This document shows, piece after piece, positions 1 through 7,434 of a stretch of 16,735 nt of DNA. The translations under genes were made by a program, and so were the position numbers. Origin of the DNA: Actinomycetes bacterium. GTDB lineage: Bacteria > Actinomycetota > Thermoleophilia > Gaiellales > Gaiellaceae. How positions within the stretch are numbered: the first letter of the stretch is position 1; each line of letters opens with the position of its first letter. The DNA lies in assembly GCA_025350775.1 (NCBI GenBank), contig JANXXF010000106.1:1-16735 (forward strand), written 5' to 3'. The notes under the pieces are model-generated. The model worked only from the letters and a program-made list of their open reading frames with translations, made no database searches and was not told the origin of the DNA.

Positions 1-933
1 ACCGGCGGCCAGCAGCTCGGGCCAGGGCTGGCTCTGCGCGGCGGCTCCGCCGGCGCACGGGCACGTCGCATAGGTGGCGCCGATGCGGGCGAGCACCGGT
101 GGCTCGGCTACGAGGTCGGCGCCGCTGAGGTGCGCGCAGAAGAGCGGGTCGCCGGCGCCGAAGCCGAGCTGTTCCAGCCAGGCGGAAGGGGTCGCAGCCC
201 ACAGCCGCCGCGTCTCGTCGCCCTCACCGGGCCGCTGGGCGAGGTGGATGTGGAGGCCGGTGCCCAGCTCCTTTGTCGCCGCCAGCGCCGCGGCCATCGT
301 CTCGGGCGTGTGCGTGTCGGTGGCGTGCAGGGCCAGCATCGGCTGAATCAGGTCGTCGCGCCCCGTTTCGCGGGCGAAGGCGACGGCCGCCTCGATCTCG
401 GCAAGGGTGCCTGGCACCGAGTCGTGCAAGGCCGCGTCGCTGTCGCGGAACCAGATCGCGGCGAGGCGTGCCACGCCCGGGATCATCGGCCCGGGGAAGC
501 CGCGCGCACCGTACTCGCGCGCGACCCGCACGTACGACTCGGCCTGGCGCAGGCTGAGGCTCATCTCGACCTGGGTGGTGCAGCCGGAGCGCAGTAGCTC
601 CGCCAGGTTCCAGCCGGTGAGCGCATCGAGGGCAGCGTCGTCGAGCTCCTCGACCAGCTCCAGCGGCCGCAGGTACGAGCGCCCCGACTCGATCAGCCCC
701 CGCGTCGGCGAGCCGGCCGCGACATGCGTGTGGCCCGAGATGAAGCCGGGGAGCAGGATGCAGCCGTCGGCACGGATGCGGCGCAGCTGGCCTGCCACCC
801 GGCCGGCGCGCACCTCGACGATCATGTTGCCCTCGATCACCACGGAGGGGTCGCGCAGCAGCACCTGCGCGTCGTCGTCGCCCTCGACCAGCGCCCATGA
901 CGGCTCGATTATTGTTGCTCCGCTCAGTTCCAT
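1..933 (-). CDS. ATZ/TRZ-type metal-dependent amidohydrolase (C-terminus cut off by window edge)
   Basis: The first 311 residues of a cytosolic amidohydrolase-superfamily enzyme, the group that deaminates or hydrolyses ring nitrogen compounds such as cytosine, guanine and s-triazines. After a small N-terminal beta domain comes the strand-1 motif GFISGHTHV (metal ligands H68 and H70), then LHIHLAQ (H228, H230) and FCAHLSG (H268); the expected strand-8 metal Asp would lie just beyond the edge. The chosen ATG has a good ribosome binding site (AGGAGG, 5 nt away). In the usual HxHxxE motif the catalytic Glu of deaminase-type members is here Gln (Q233), so the reaction may not be a simple deamination. 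The gene is divergent from a sarcosine oxidase-like gene. Fold and family are clear; substrate is unknown. Confidence 0.88.
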   Translation of the reverse strand, partial: MELSGATIIEPSWALVEGDDDAQVLLRDPSVVIEGNMIVEVRAGRVAGQLRRIRADGCILLPGFISGHTHVAAGSPTRGLIESGRSYLRPLELVEELDDAALDALTGWNLAELLRSGCTTQVEMSLSLRQAESYVRVAREYGARGFPGPMIPGVARLAAIWFRDSDAALHDSVPGTLAEIEAAVAFARETGRDDLIQPMLALHATDTHTPETMAAALAATKELGTGLHIHLAQRPGEGDETRRLWAATPSAWLEQLGFGAGDPLFCAHLSGADLVAEPPVLARIGATYATCPCAGGAAAQSQPWPELLAAG

Positions 934-938
934 GCCCG

Positions 939-944
939 CCTCCT
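939..944 (-). promoter_or_regulatory. Shine-Dalgarno site of the left amidohydrolase
   Basis: The minus strand reads AGGAGG, a full match to the anti-SD sequence, 5 nt before the ATG at 933. It fixes the start of the left amidohydrolase. It contrasts with several other genes in this window that have no SD and look leaderless. Confidence 0.75.
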
Positions 945-950
945 GCTCGT

Positions 951-978
951 CGGCCGCCGGCCGGTCGGTTGGCGGCCG
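951..978. repeat. Inverted repeat in the divergent intergenic region
   Basis: CGGCCGCC (951-958) and GGCGGCCG (971-978) form perfect 8-bp arms around a 12-nt loop, within the 128-bp gap (934-1061) between the divergent amidohydrolase and sarcosine oxidase-like genes. It could be an operator or a structured leader of the amidohydrolase. No convincing -35/-10 pair was seen in this gap, and in such GC-rich DNA an 8-bp palindrome can arise by chance. Confidence 0.35.
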
Positions 979-1061
979 CTAGCCGGTCGCTCGGCGTCGA
1001 TTCTCTCGCAACGGCAGGCCATAGGCGACCCGGCCCCGCCGCGTCTGCTGGAATGTGCGGC

Positions 1062-2201
1062 ATGAGCCTCGAGCGTTACGACGTGGTGGTTGCCGGTGTC
1101 GGCGGGATGGGCAGCGCCGCGCTGCTCCACCTGGCGCGCCGTGGGGCACGCGTGCTCGGCCTCGAGCGCTACGACGTGCCAACCGCTCTGGGCTCCTCGC
1201 ACGGCGTGACGCGCATCATCCGGCTCGCGTACTTCGAGGCGCCGGAGTACGTCCCGCTGCTGCGTCGAGCCTACGAGCTGTGGGGCGACCTCGAACGTGT
1301 GAGCGGCGAACAGCTGCTCGTCACCACGGGCTGCGTCGACGCCGGTCTCCCGGACAGCCGCGTGTTTGCCGGCGCCGAGCTGGCCGCCCGCGCCCACGAC
1401 GTCCCGGTCGAGCGGTTCAGCGCGCGCGAGCTTGCCCGCCGCTTTCCCGGCTTTCGCCTGCCCGACGGCTTCGAGGCGCTGCTCGACCCGGCCGGCGGCT
1501 TCCTGCTGCCCGAGCGCTGCGTTGTCGCGCACGTCGAGGCGGCCATGGCGCTCGGCGCCGTCGTTCGCGCGCGCGAGGGCGTCCTGTGCTGGGAGTCGCG
1601 CCCCGACGGCATCCACGTGCGCACCGAGCGCGGCGAGGTGGTGGCCGACCGGCTCGTGCTCTCGGCCGGCGCGTGGATGGAGAAGCTCGGTGCCGTCCCG
1701 CCGGGCCTGCTCACGCCCGAGCGGCAGGCGCTCGCCTGGTTCCAGCCGCACCGGCCCGAGCTGTTCACGCCCGAGCGCTGCCCCGTCTGGATCCTCGAGA
1801 CCGAGGAGAGCGGCCAGTTCTACGGCTTCCCCGCCTACGGCATCCCCGGCTTCAAGCTCGGCCGCATGCACCACCTCGAGGAGGCGATCGACCCGGACGA
1901 CTTCGACCGCGAGCCCGGCCCGCGCGACGAGGCGCTGCTGCGCGGCTTCACCGAGCGCTTCTTTCCCGAGGCGGCCGGCCCGACGATGGCGCTTGCCACC
2001 TGCATCTTCACCAACACCCCCGACGAGCACTTCATCCTCGACCTCCTGCCCGAGGACGAGCGCGTGGTCGTCGTCAGCCCGTGCTCCGGTCACGGCTTCA
2101 AGTTCTGCTCGGTGGTGGGCGAGATCGCAGCCGAGCTGGCGCTCGACGGCGACACCCGTCACGACATCGGCTTCCTGCGGCTCGGCCGCTTCGCCGCGTA
2201 G
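1062..2201 (+). CDS. Monomeric sarcosine oxidase / N-methyl amino acid oxidase-like flavoprotein
   Basis: A 379-residue FAD-dependent amine oxidase of the DAO/MSOX family, predicted to oxidise a secondary or N-methyl amino acid (sarcosine-like) with O2, giving the amine, aldehyde and H2O2 in the cytosol. It begins with the Rossmann dinucleotide motif VVVAGVGGMGSAA (G12, G14, G17), then SSHGVTRIIR near residues 46-55, as in sarcosine oxidases. The C-terminal part carries CIFTNTPDEHFILD; C314 matches the covalent FAD cysteine (Cys315) of Bacillus monomeric sarcosine oxidase, and SGHGFKF follows. Length fits the family (about 390). The ATG at 1062 is preferred because the protein starts right at the Rossmann strand; ATG 1053 in the same frame is possible. 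No SD; TGGAAT 7 nt upstream is a poor leaderless -10 candidate. The substrate could also be N-methyltryptophan or pipecolate. Confidence 0.9.
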   Translation: MSLERYDVVVAGVGGMGSAALLHLARRGARVLGLERYDVPTALGSSHGVTRIIRLAYFEAPEYVPLLRRAYELWGDLERVSGEQLLVTTGCVDAGLPDSRVFAGAELAARAHDVPVERFSARELARRFPGFRLPDGFEALLDPAGGFLLPERCVVAHVEAAMALGAVVRAREGVLCWESRPDGIHVRTERGEVVADRLVLSAGAWMEKLGAVPPGLLTPERQALAWFQPHRPELFTPERCPVWILETEESGQFYGFPAYGIPGFKLGRMHHLEEAIDPDDFDREPGPRDEALLRGFTERFFPEAAGPTMALATCIFTNTPDEHFILDLLPEDERVVVVSPCSGHGFKFCSVVGEIAAELALDGDTRHDIGFLRLGRFAA

Positions 2202-2232
2202 GGCCCGGCCCTCCGGGCCTCCGGCCCTACGC
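2196..2232. terminator. Bidirectional hairpin between convergent genes
   Basis: GCGTAGGGCC (2196-2205) pairs perfectly with GGCCCTACGC (2223-2232), and a second stem, GGCCC-tcc-GGGCC (2207-2219), fits inside the loop. The outer arms contain the TAG stop codons of both convergent genes (2199-2201 plus, 2229-2227 minus). There is no U-tract on either strand, so this is a strong hairpin that may end or protect both mRNAs rather than a textbook intrinsic terminator. Confidence 0.6.
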
Positions 2233-3027
2233 GCCCAGGAAGTCGGCGACTACCTTCACGTACTCGGCCGGCTCGCGCATGTGGGTGCCCGGGTGGCCCG
2301 CCACCTCGGCCCAGCGGCCGTCGGCGAACGCCGGCAGCGACGAGCGCATGCGGTCGTTGAGGATCTCGCGGTCGCCCTTCGCGCAGAGGAGCAGCGTGGG
2401 CGCCTGCACCTCGGCGATGGCGCGGTAGGAGTCGTGCGTGAAGACGTTCCAGTACGTCCACCAGTAGTGCGGCCCTGCCTGGCAGGTGGCGGCCACCTCG
2501 CGCAGGGTCTGGGCGCCGTCCGCGTCGGGCAGGAACGACGTCACCTTGGGGATGATCCAGGTCTCGATGAAGGCGAAGCCGGGGTCGGGCTCCCAGCGCG
2601 GCATGAAGTTGTCGATCCAGTAGTCGCGCTCGTCGTCGCGCAGGGCGAGGAAGCCGAAGCAGGCGAGCTTGCCGACGCGGTCGGGGTAGGTCGCGGCGGT
2701 CTCGAGCGCGATCGTGCAGCCGGTGTGGTGGCCGAAGATGTGGGCGCTGTCGATGCCGAGCCCGTCCAGGAGCTGCTGCACGCGGCCGGCGAACCACTTC
2801 ATGTGGGCGGGCTTGTCGGCAGGCGGGTCGGAGAGCCCGAAGCCGGGCGTGTCCATGGCGATCGTGCGGTAGCCGCGCGTTGCGAACAGCGGCAGGCTGG
2901 CGCTGTACTGCTCCGAGTTGCTCGGAGTCTGGTGCAGCAGGAGCAGGGCCGGCCCGCTGCCGCGCTCGCGGTAGTGAATCAGACCGTCCGGTGTGTCGAC
3001 GTAGCCGCGCTGCTCCCGATCTGCCAT
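2227..3027 (-). CDS. Alpha/beta-fold hydrolase with His in the nucleophile elbow
   Basis: A 266-residue alpha/beta hydrolase, cytosolic, no signal peptide. Visible features in order: LLLLHQTPSNS (residues 28-38) at the oxyanion loop, AMDTPGFGLSD (57-67), the nucleophile elbow FGHHTGC (98-104), an aromatic-rich cap (YWIDNF and HYWWTYWNVF), acid D219 in AKGDREI and H249 in GTHM. In the G-x-Nuc-x-G elbow the nucleophile position is H101 rather than Ser, Asp or Cys, so ordinary ester hydrolysis through a serine acyl-enzyme looks unlikely. I recall a HQTP...HTG subfamily of uncharacterised homologues, so this is probably a lineage trait rather than damage. Start 3027 has AGGAG 5 nt upstream; a TTG 51 nt further upstream is less likely. 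It lies 63 nt after lepB as the likely last gene of the unit. Substrate unknown. Confidence 0.88.
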   Translation of the reverse strand: MADREQRGYVDTPDGLIHYRERGSGPALLLLHQTPSNSEQYSASLPLFATRGYRTIAMDTPGFGLSDPPADKPAHMKWFAGRVQQLLDGLGIDSAHIFGHHTGCTIALETAATYPDRVGKLACFGFLALRDDERDYWIDNFMPRWEPDPGFAFIETWIIPKVTSFLPDADGAQTLREVAATCQAGPHYWWTYWNVFTHDSYRAIAEVQAPTLLLCAKGDREILNDRMRSSLPAFADGRWAEVAGHPGTHMREPAEYVKVVADFLGA

Positions 3028-3029
3028 GA

Positions 3030-3037
3030 CCTCTCCT
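3030..3037 (-). promoter_or_regulatory. Shine-Dalgarno site of the alpha/beta hydrolase
   Basis: The minus strand reads AGGAGAGG just before the ATG at 3027 (AGGAG with 5-nt spacing). It supports that start over the upstream TTG at 3078 and shows that this downstream gene is translated independently. Confidence 0.7.
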
Positions 3038-3090
3038 CGCTCCGGATGCCCTGCCTCCGGCCGATCTTGACACGGCAAGGGCAGACGTTT

Positions 3091-3681
3091 CTACGGCGTG
3101 TGCAAACGGTCCGGCGGCCAGTACGTCAGGAACACCGGCCCGATCAGGTTCGAGCGCGGCACGGTGCCCCAGTCGCGCGAGTCGCAGGAGTTGCTGCGGT
3201 TGTCGCCCAGCATGAAGTAGTGCCCGGCCGGGATCTGCGGCCAGGTGCCCGAGCGGCTGTCGCGCTGCGACTGCAGGACGTACGGCTCGATCAGCCTGCG
3301 CCCGTTCACCGAGATGACACCGTTCTGCTCGGTGACCGTCTCGCCGGGCAGGCCGACGATGCGCTTGACGAAGGTGCCGCCCTCGGCGCAGGCCTCGCGG
3401 GTGCGTGGCGGCGTGTTGAAGACGACGATCTCGCCCCGTTGCGGCGCGCGGAAGCGGTAGATGAAGCGGTTGGCCAGGATGCGGTCGGACGAGCCGGAGC
3501 GGCAGCCCTCGGCGGGGCGCGCGCAGTGCAACGTCGGCTCCATCGACGACGACGGGATCCGGTAGGGGCTCGCGATCTCGGCGCGCAGCCCGAGCACGAC
3601 CACGATGGCGATCGCGATCGTGACGGCCCAGCCGACGAGCGCCTGGAGCGGGCGCGGGAAGCCGTCGAGCAGGCGGCCCAT
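3091..3681 (-). CDS. lepB: Signal peptidase I
   Basis: Type I signal peptidase (family S26), 196 residues, which removes signal peptides from exported proteins on the outer face of the membrane. One N-terminal membrane anchor (about residues 14-32) is followed by IPSSSMEPTL with nucleophile S46, then GTFVKRIVGLPGE with general base K106, and GDNRSNSCDSRDWG (159-172), the conserved box E. The stretch between the Ser box and the next strand carries two cysteines (C53, C60) that could form a disulfide outside the cell; C98 and C166 are others. The start lies 3 nt after the AceE-like stop codon with no strong SD, so it is probably translationally coupled. The exported Calx-beta protein nearby would be one plausible client, as any secreted protein would. 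Confidence 0.95.
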   Translation of the reverse strand: MGRLLDGFPRPLQALVGWAVTIAIAIVVVLGLRAEIASPYRIPSSSMEPTLHCARPAEGCRSGSSDRILANRFIYRFRAPQRGEIVVFNTPPRTREACAEGGTFVKRIVGLPGETVTEQNGVISVNGRRLIEPYVLQSQRDSRSGTWPQIPAGHYFMLGDNRSNSCDSRDWGTVPRSNLIGPVFLTYWPPDRLHTP

Positions 3682-3684
3682 GCT

Positions 3685-6051
3685 CTAAGGCTCGAGTGCG
3701 ATCAGCGCAGCCGTGGCGATCGCCTCGGGCGACAGGTCGTACGCGTCGTACAGGGCGGGCTGGCTGCCTGCCTGGCCGAACGTATCGACGCCGAGCGGGA
3801 CAGTGCGCACCCCGAGGCAGGCGCCGAGGAACGAGAGCGAGTGCGAGGCCCCGTCGATCACGGTGACGAGTGGCAGGCGGCGCTCCTGTGCGGTCAGCAG
3901 CGTGTCGAGGTGCGAGCCGCGCGGCCGCTCGGCGGCGTCGCGCAGCGGCGCGAGGCGCCCCTTGCGCCAGTTGCGGTAGAGCCGGTCGGGCGAGCTGAGC
4001 GAGAGCACGGTGGTGGCGACGCCCTCCTCGTCCTCCAGCAGCGCCGCCGCCTGGAGCACTTCGGGGGTGATCGCGCCGCAGGTGGCGATCACGACCGCGT
4101 CGTCGCCGGCGCCCGGCTCGCGCAGCCGGAAGCCGCCGGCGAGCACGTCGGCGCGCACAGCATCCTCGCCGCGCCGGGCAACCACGTCGGCGAAGGGCTG
4201 CTGGTCGATCGGCTTGGTGGACAGGCGCAGGTACAGCGCCTCGCCGTCGGGGTCCTGCAGCCGGCGGAGCCCGTCGAGCAGCAGCCACTCCAGCTCGCGG
4301 GCGAAGCACGGCTCGACGTAGGTGACCCCGGGCAGCTCCATGCCGATCCCGGGCGTGATCGTGGACTGGTGCGCGCCGCCCTCGCGCGACAGGCTGATGC
4401 CGGCGGGCGTGCCCGCGAAGATGAACCGCGATCCGGAGTACACCGAGTAGATGAGGCCGTCGAGCCCACGGGCGACGAACGGGTCGTAGAGCGTGCCGAT
4501 CGGGAAGAGCTGCTCGCCCTGGTAGTCCCAGGTGAGGCCGAGTTGGCCGAGCATCAGGAAGAGGTTCATCTCGGAGATGCCGAGCTCGATGTGCTGGCCT
4601 TGCGGTGAGATCTTCCACTTGAGCGCAGCGTCGCTGGCCTCGTCGTCGAAGCCGGCGCCGGGCAGCGGCCCGAAGGCGCCGACCTTGTTGATCCAGCCGC
4701 CGAGGTTCGTCGAGACCGAGACGTCGGGCGAGACAGTCACCATGCGCTCGGCGAGGCCGGGGATGCGCGAGACGTCGAGCAGGGCCCGGCCGAAGGCAGC
4801 CTGCGTCGAGTTCTTGCCACCGTCGCGCTCGCTGAGCCTCGCCGGGATCTCGATGCGCACCGCTTGCTTGCGGGGCGCGCGCGTGAGCCGCTCGGCGGCG
4901 CCGGCGACGAGCTTCGCCTCGGCGGTGCCCTCGGCGAAGCGATCCCACTCGGTCTCGGTGGTCATGCCCCAGGCGGTGCGCAGCTCGTCGATCTGCTCGC
5001 CGGCGAGGAGCGCCGAGTGGTTGTCCGGGCGGCCGGCCATCGGCAGGCCCCAGCCCTTGATCGTGTAGGCGAACAGCACCGTCGGCCGCGTCGTCTCGAG
5101 CCGTGCGAACGCGAACGCGTCGAGCAGGCTGCCGAGGTCGTGGCCACCAAGGTCCTGCACGAGTGGCTTGACGTTGCCCCGGTGCTCCTCGAGCGCAGCG
5201 GCGAGGCGCTTGCGGTCGCTGCCCTGGACGCCGTTGAGGACGGTCTCGAGCACGACCTCCTCGCTGGCCGAGAAGAGGCCCTGGTACATCTGGTTCGGCA
5301 TCTCGTCGATGACCTTGCGCAGCTGCTCGCCGCCGTCCTTGGCGAAGGCGGTGCGCAGGCGGTGGCCGTACTTCAGCTCGACGACCTGCCAGCCGGACGC
5401 CTCGAACTGCTTCTGCAGCTCGATCGACTTGATGATCGGCACGACGCGGTCAAGGCTCTGCCGGTTGAGGTCGACGATCCACAGCGCATTGGCCAGCGCG
5501 CGCGTGGACGGGTCGATCACGGCCTCCCAGACGTTGCCTTCGTCGAGCTCGGCGTCGCCCATCAGCGAGATGAAGCGGCCGCCCGTGCCCGAGCCGAAGT
5601 GAGATTCGACGTAGGTGTCGACGAGCGCGCCGAAGAGCGGCGCCACCGGCCCCAGGCCGACCGACCCCGTCGAGTAGTCCACGGGGAACGGATCCTTGGT
5701 GCGGCTCGGATAGCTCTGGAGGCCGCCGAACTCGCGCAGCGTTGTCAGGTACTTCCGGTCGAGGTTGCCGAGCAGGTACTGGATGGCATGCAGGATCGGC
5801 GAGGCGTGCGGCTTCACCGAGACCAGGTCGGCGGCCTGCAGGTCGGCGAAGTAGAGGGCGGTCATCAAACTGACCATCGACGCCGAGGACGCCTGGTGGC
5901 CGCCGACCTTGAGCTCGTCGCCCTTCGGCCGCTCGCGGTTCGCGTAGTCGATCATCCGTACGGCGAGCCAGAGCACGCGGCGCTCGATGGCGGCCAACGT
6001 CTCCAGGTCGGTGGCGGACAGGGTCGACGGAGAGGCCTGGATTCGGTCCAT
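3685..6051 (-). CDS. AceE-like / transketolase-family thiamine-diphosphate enzyme
   Basis: A 788-residue ThDP enzyme resembling the homodimeric E1 of pyruvate dehydrogenase (AceE). Visible AceE-like features: GGHQASSAS (about 50-58); YSTGSVGLG; the ThDP/Mg motif beginning GDAELDEG with D166 and ending in N196 of DLNRQSLD; LQKQFEASGW; and, in the pyrimidine-binding half, LGISEMN with E494 as the cofactor-activating Glu. AceE is normally close to 890 residues; this protein lacks most of the N-terminal extension used to dock on the E2 core, and no E2 or E3 gene is in view. It may therefore be a stand-alone 2-oxoacid decarboxylase/dehydrogenase or a transketolase-like enzyme. It leads the unit with lepB and the hydrolase. 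No SD precedes the ATG; TACAGT sits exactly 7 nt upstream, consistent with a leaderless mRNA. Confidence 0.85.
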   Translation of the reverse strand: MDRIQASPSTLSATDLETLAAIERRVLWLAVRMIDYANRERPKGDELKVGGHQASSASMVSLMTALYFADLQAADLVSVKPHASPILHAIQYLLGNLDRKYLTTLREFGGLQSYPSRTKDPFPVDYSTGSVGLGPVAPLFGALVDTYVESHFGSGTGGRFISLMGDAELDEGNVWEAVIDPSTRALANALWIVDLNRQSLDRVVPIIKSIELQKQFEASGWQVVELKYGHRLRTAFAKDGGEQLRKVIDEMPNQMYQGLFSASEEVVLETVLNGVQGSDRKRLAAALEEHRGNVKPLVQDLGGHDLGSLLDAFAFARLETTRPTVLFAYTIKGWGLPMAGRPDNHSALLAGEQIDELRTAWGMTTETEWDRFAEGTAEAKLVAGAAERLTRAPRKQAVRIEIPARLSERDGGKNSTQAAFGRALLDVSRIPGLAERMVTVSPDVSVSTNLGGWINKVGAFGPLPGAGFDDEASDAALKWKISPQGQHIELGISEMNLFLMLGQLGLTWDYQGEQLFPIGTLYDPFVARGLDGLIYSVYSGSRFIFAGTPAGISLSREGGAHQSTITPGIGMELPGVTYVEPCFARELEWLLLDGLRRLQDPDGEALYLRLSTKPIDQQPFADVVARRGEDAVRADVLAGGFRLREPGAGDDAVVIATCGAITPEVLQAAALLEDEEGVATTVLSLSSPDRLYRNWRKGRLAPLRDAAERPRGSHLDTLLTAQERRLPLVTVIDGASHSLSFLGACLGVRTVPLGVDTFGQAGSQPALYDAYDLSPEAIATAALIALEP

Positions 6052-6131
6052 GGGTGAACTGTAGTTCGTCGGCGCGCGCCTGCGCCCGACCGACCTTCCC
6101 TCGCCGCCTCGTCCGCGATAGCGTCACTCGC
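6052..6131. promoter_or_regulatory. Divergent promoter region with two leaderless-type start sites
   Basis: The 80-bp gap between two divergent ATGs holds two Actinobacteria-style -10 boxes (TANNNT), each exactly 7 nt from its start codon. On the minus strand TACAGT (6064-6059) precedes ATG 6051; on the plus strand TAGCGT (6119-6124) precedes ATG 6132. Neither gene has an SD, so transcription probably starts at or next to the A of each ATG. The plus side has TTCCCT (6096-6101) at a 17-nt spacing as a weak -35. GAACT-gt-AGTTC (6056-6067) is a perfect palindrome that covers the minus -10 and could be an operator. Confidence 0.6.
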
Positions 6132-7373
6132 ATGACAACCGCTCTCGTCAACGCCACCGTCATCCCCTGCACCGGCGCCGAGCCGATCGCCGGCGGCACC
6201 GTCGTCATCGATGGCGACCGCATCGCCTACGTCGGGCCTGCCGCGGGAGCCCCGCCCGCTGCTCGCACCGTCGACTGCGCCGGCCGCACGGTGCTGCCCG
6301 GCCTCGTCGACGCGCACGTGCACTTCATGTACCACGAGGTCTCGGACAACTGGTCGATCGAGGTGACGAAGCCGCTCGAGGAGGCGATGCTCGACGCGAC
6401 GCTCAACGCCGCCCTGCTGCTGCGCCGCGGCGTGACGTCATGTCGTGAGGTGGGTACGCGCGGCATGATCTCGATCGTGCTGCGCGACGCGATCGCCGCC
6501 GGCCGCATCCCGGGCCCGCGCACGAAGGCGGCGAAGCAGATCATCTCGGTGTGGGGCGGCCTCGGCGACTTCCACCCGACGCACGTCTTCAAGCGCGAGC
6601 AGTACCTCCCCGCGCTCACCGAGATCATCACCGGGCCGTGGGAGGCCCGCAATGCGGTGCGCCAGCATGTGAAGGACGGCGCCGACTGGATCAAGTGCGA
6701 GGCGAGCGGCACCGGCTTCAACCCGCTGTGCCCGGCCGACCGCGACACGATGTCGTTCGAGGAGCTGAAGGCGATCGTCGACGAGGCGACCGAGAAGAAC
6801 CGGCCGGTCGCCTGCCACGCCGAGTCGAAGGGGTCGATCATCAAGGCAGCCCGAGCCGGAGTGACCACGATCGAGCACGCTGTCTACCTCGACGACGAGA
6901 GCCTGGAGGCGGTGCTGGCAGCGGGCTGCGCGATCTGCCCGACGCTCGGCCTCTACAGCGCCTTCGCCTGGGAGGGCGCCGACACCGGCATGCCACCGGC
7001 CGTCGTCGCCAACCACCAGGCGACGAACGCGCGCCACGTCGCGTCGATCCGCAAGGCACACGAAGCCGGCGTGACGATCATCGCCGGCAGCGACGCAGGC
7101 CTCACCGCCTTTCCGCAGCCCGGCGTGCACCGCGAGGTGTGCGTCTACGTGGAGCGCGTCGGGATGACGCCTCACGAGGCGCTGCTGACGGCCACGCGCA
7201 ACGCGGCGCAGGTGATCGGCCTGGGCGATGAGGTCGGGACGCTGGAGGCCGGCAAGCTCGCCGACATCCTCGTGCTGCGCGAGAGCCCGCTCGACCGGAT
7301 TCGCGCGCTCGCCGACCCCGAGAACGTCGTGGCCGTGCTGCAGGGCGGGGTCGTGGTGGCGGGCGCTCTCTAG
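6132..7373 (+). CDS. Amidohydrolase, imidazolonepropionase/prolidase-like
   Basis: A 413-residue cytosolic amidohydrolase. The N-terminal beta strands are followed by PGLVDAHVH (metal ligands H62 and H64), ADWIKCEASG with K188 as the likely carboxylated bridging lysine, ACHAES (H229), IEHAVYLDD (H249) and AGSDAG (D321), a complete set for a binuclear metal centre. The C-terminal GTLEAGKLADILVL closes the beta domain as in imidazolonepropionase, prolidase and related hydrolases that cleave cyclic amides or X-Pro peptides. The ATG at 6132 is chosen because homology starts there and TAGCGT lies 7 nt upstream; a longer in-frame ATG at 6054 would overlap the divergent promoter. No damage is visible. 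It is distinct from the left amidohydrolase (different metal-site class). Substrate cannot be read from the sequence. Confidence 0.9.
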   Translation: MTTALVNATVIPCTGAEPIAGGTVVIDGDRIAYVGPAAGAPPAARTVDCAGRTVLPGLVDAHVHFMYHEVSDNWSIEVTKPLEEAMLDATLNAALLLRRGVTSCREVGTRGMISIVLRDAIAAGRIPGPRTKAAKQIISVWGGLGDFHPTHVFKREQYLPALTEIITGPWEARNAVRQHVKDGADWIKCEASGTGFNPLCPADRDTMSFEELKAIVDEATEKNRPVACHAESKGSIIKAARAGVTTIEHAVYLDDESLEAVLAAGCAICPTLGLYSAFAWEGADTGMPPAVVANHQATNARHVASIRKAHEAGVTIIAGSDAGLTAFPQPGVHREVCVYVERVGMTPHEALLTATRNAAQVIGLGDEVGTLEAGKLADILVLRESPLDRIRALADPENVVAVLQGGVVVAGAL

Positions 7374-7385
7374 GCCGTCGCTGCC

Positions 7386-7420
7386 TTCTGTTTCGCCGGG
7401 ATCGGGAGTACGATCGGCAC
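7386..7420 (+). promoter_or_regulatory. Candidate promoter of the Calx-beta gene
   Basis: TACGAT (7409-7414) is a good -10 box, and TTCTGT (7386-7391) lies 17 nt upstream as a weak -35. The -10 is 6 nt before ATG 7421, which implies a leaderless transcript beginning at that ATG. It occupies the 47-nt gap after the amidohydrolase, so the Calx-beta gene probably has its own promoter. Confidence 0.5.
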
Positions 7421-7434
7421 ATGCGCGGCGTGCC

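Noticed and set aside
3066..3071. Plus-strand TTGACA between the hydrolase and lepB.
   Set aside because: No -10 box at suitable spacing and no plus-strand gene follows it.
1366..4608. Very long plus-strand open frame (1080 codons) running across the sarcosine oxidase and antisense to the hydrolase, lepB and part of the AceE-like gene.
   Set aside because: Arg/Pro/Ala/Ser-rich composition without motifs; each covered stretch has a recognisable protein in another frame. It is an artefact of high GC content.
2159..4948. Long minus-strand open frame of 929 codons.
   Set aside because: Low-complexity Arg/Ala-rich translation overlapping the hydrolase, lepB and AceE-like genes, which carry catalytic motifs in other frames.
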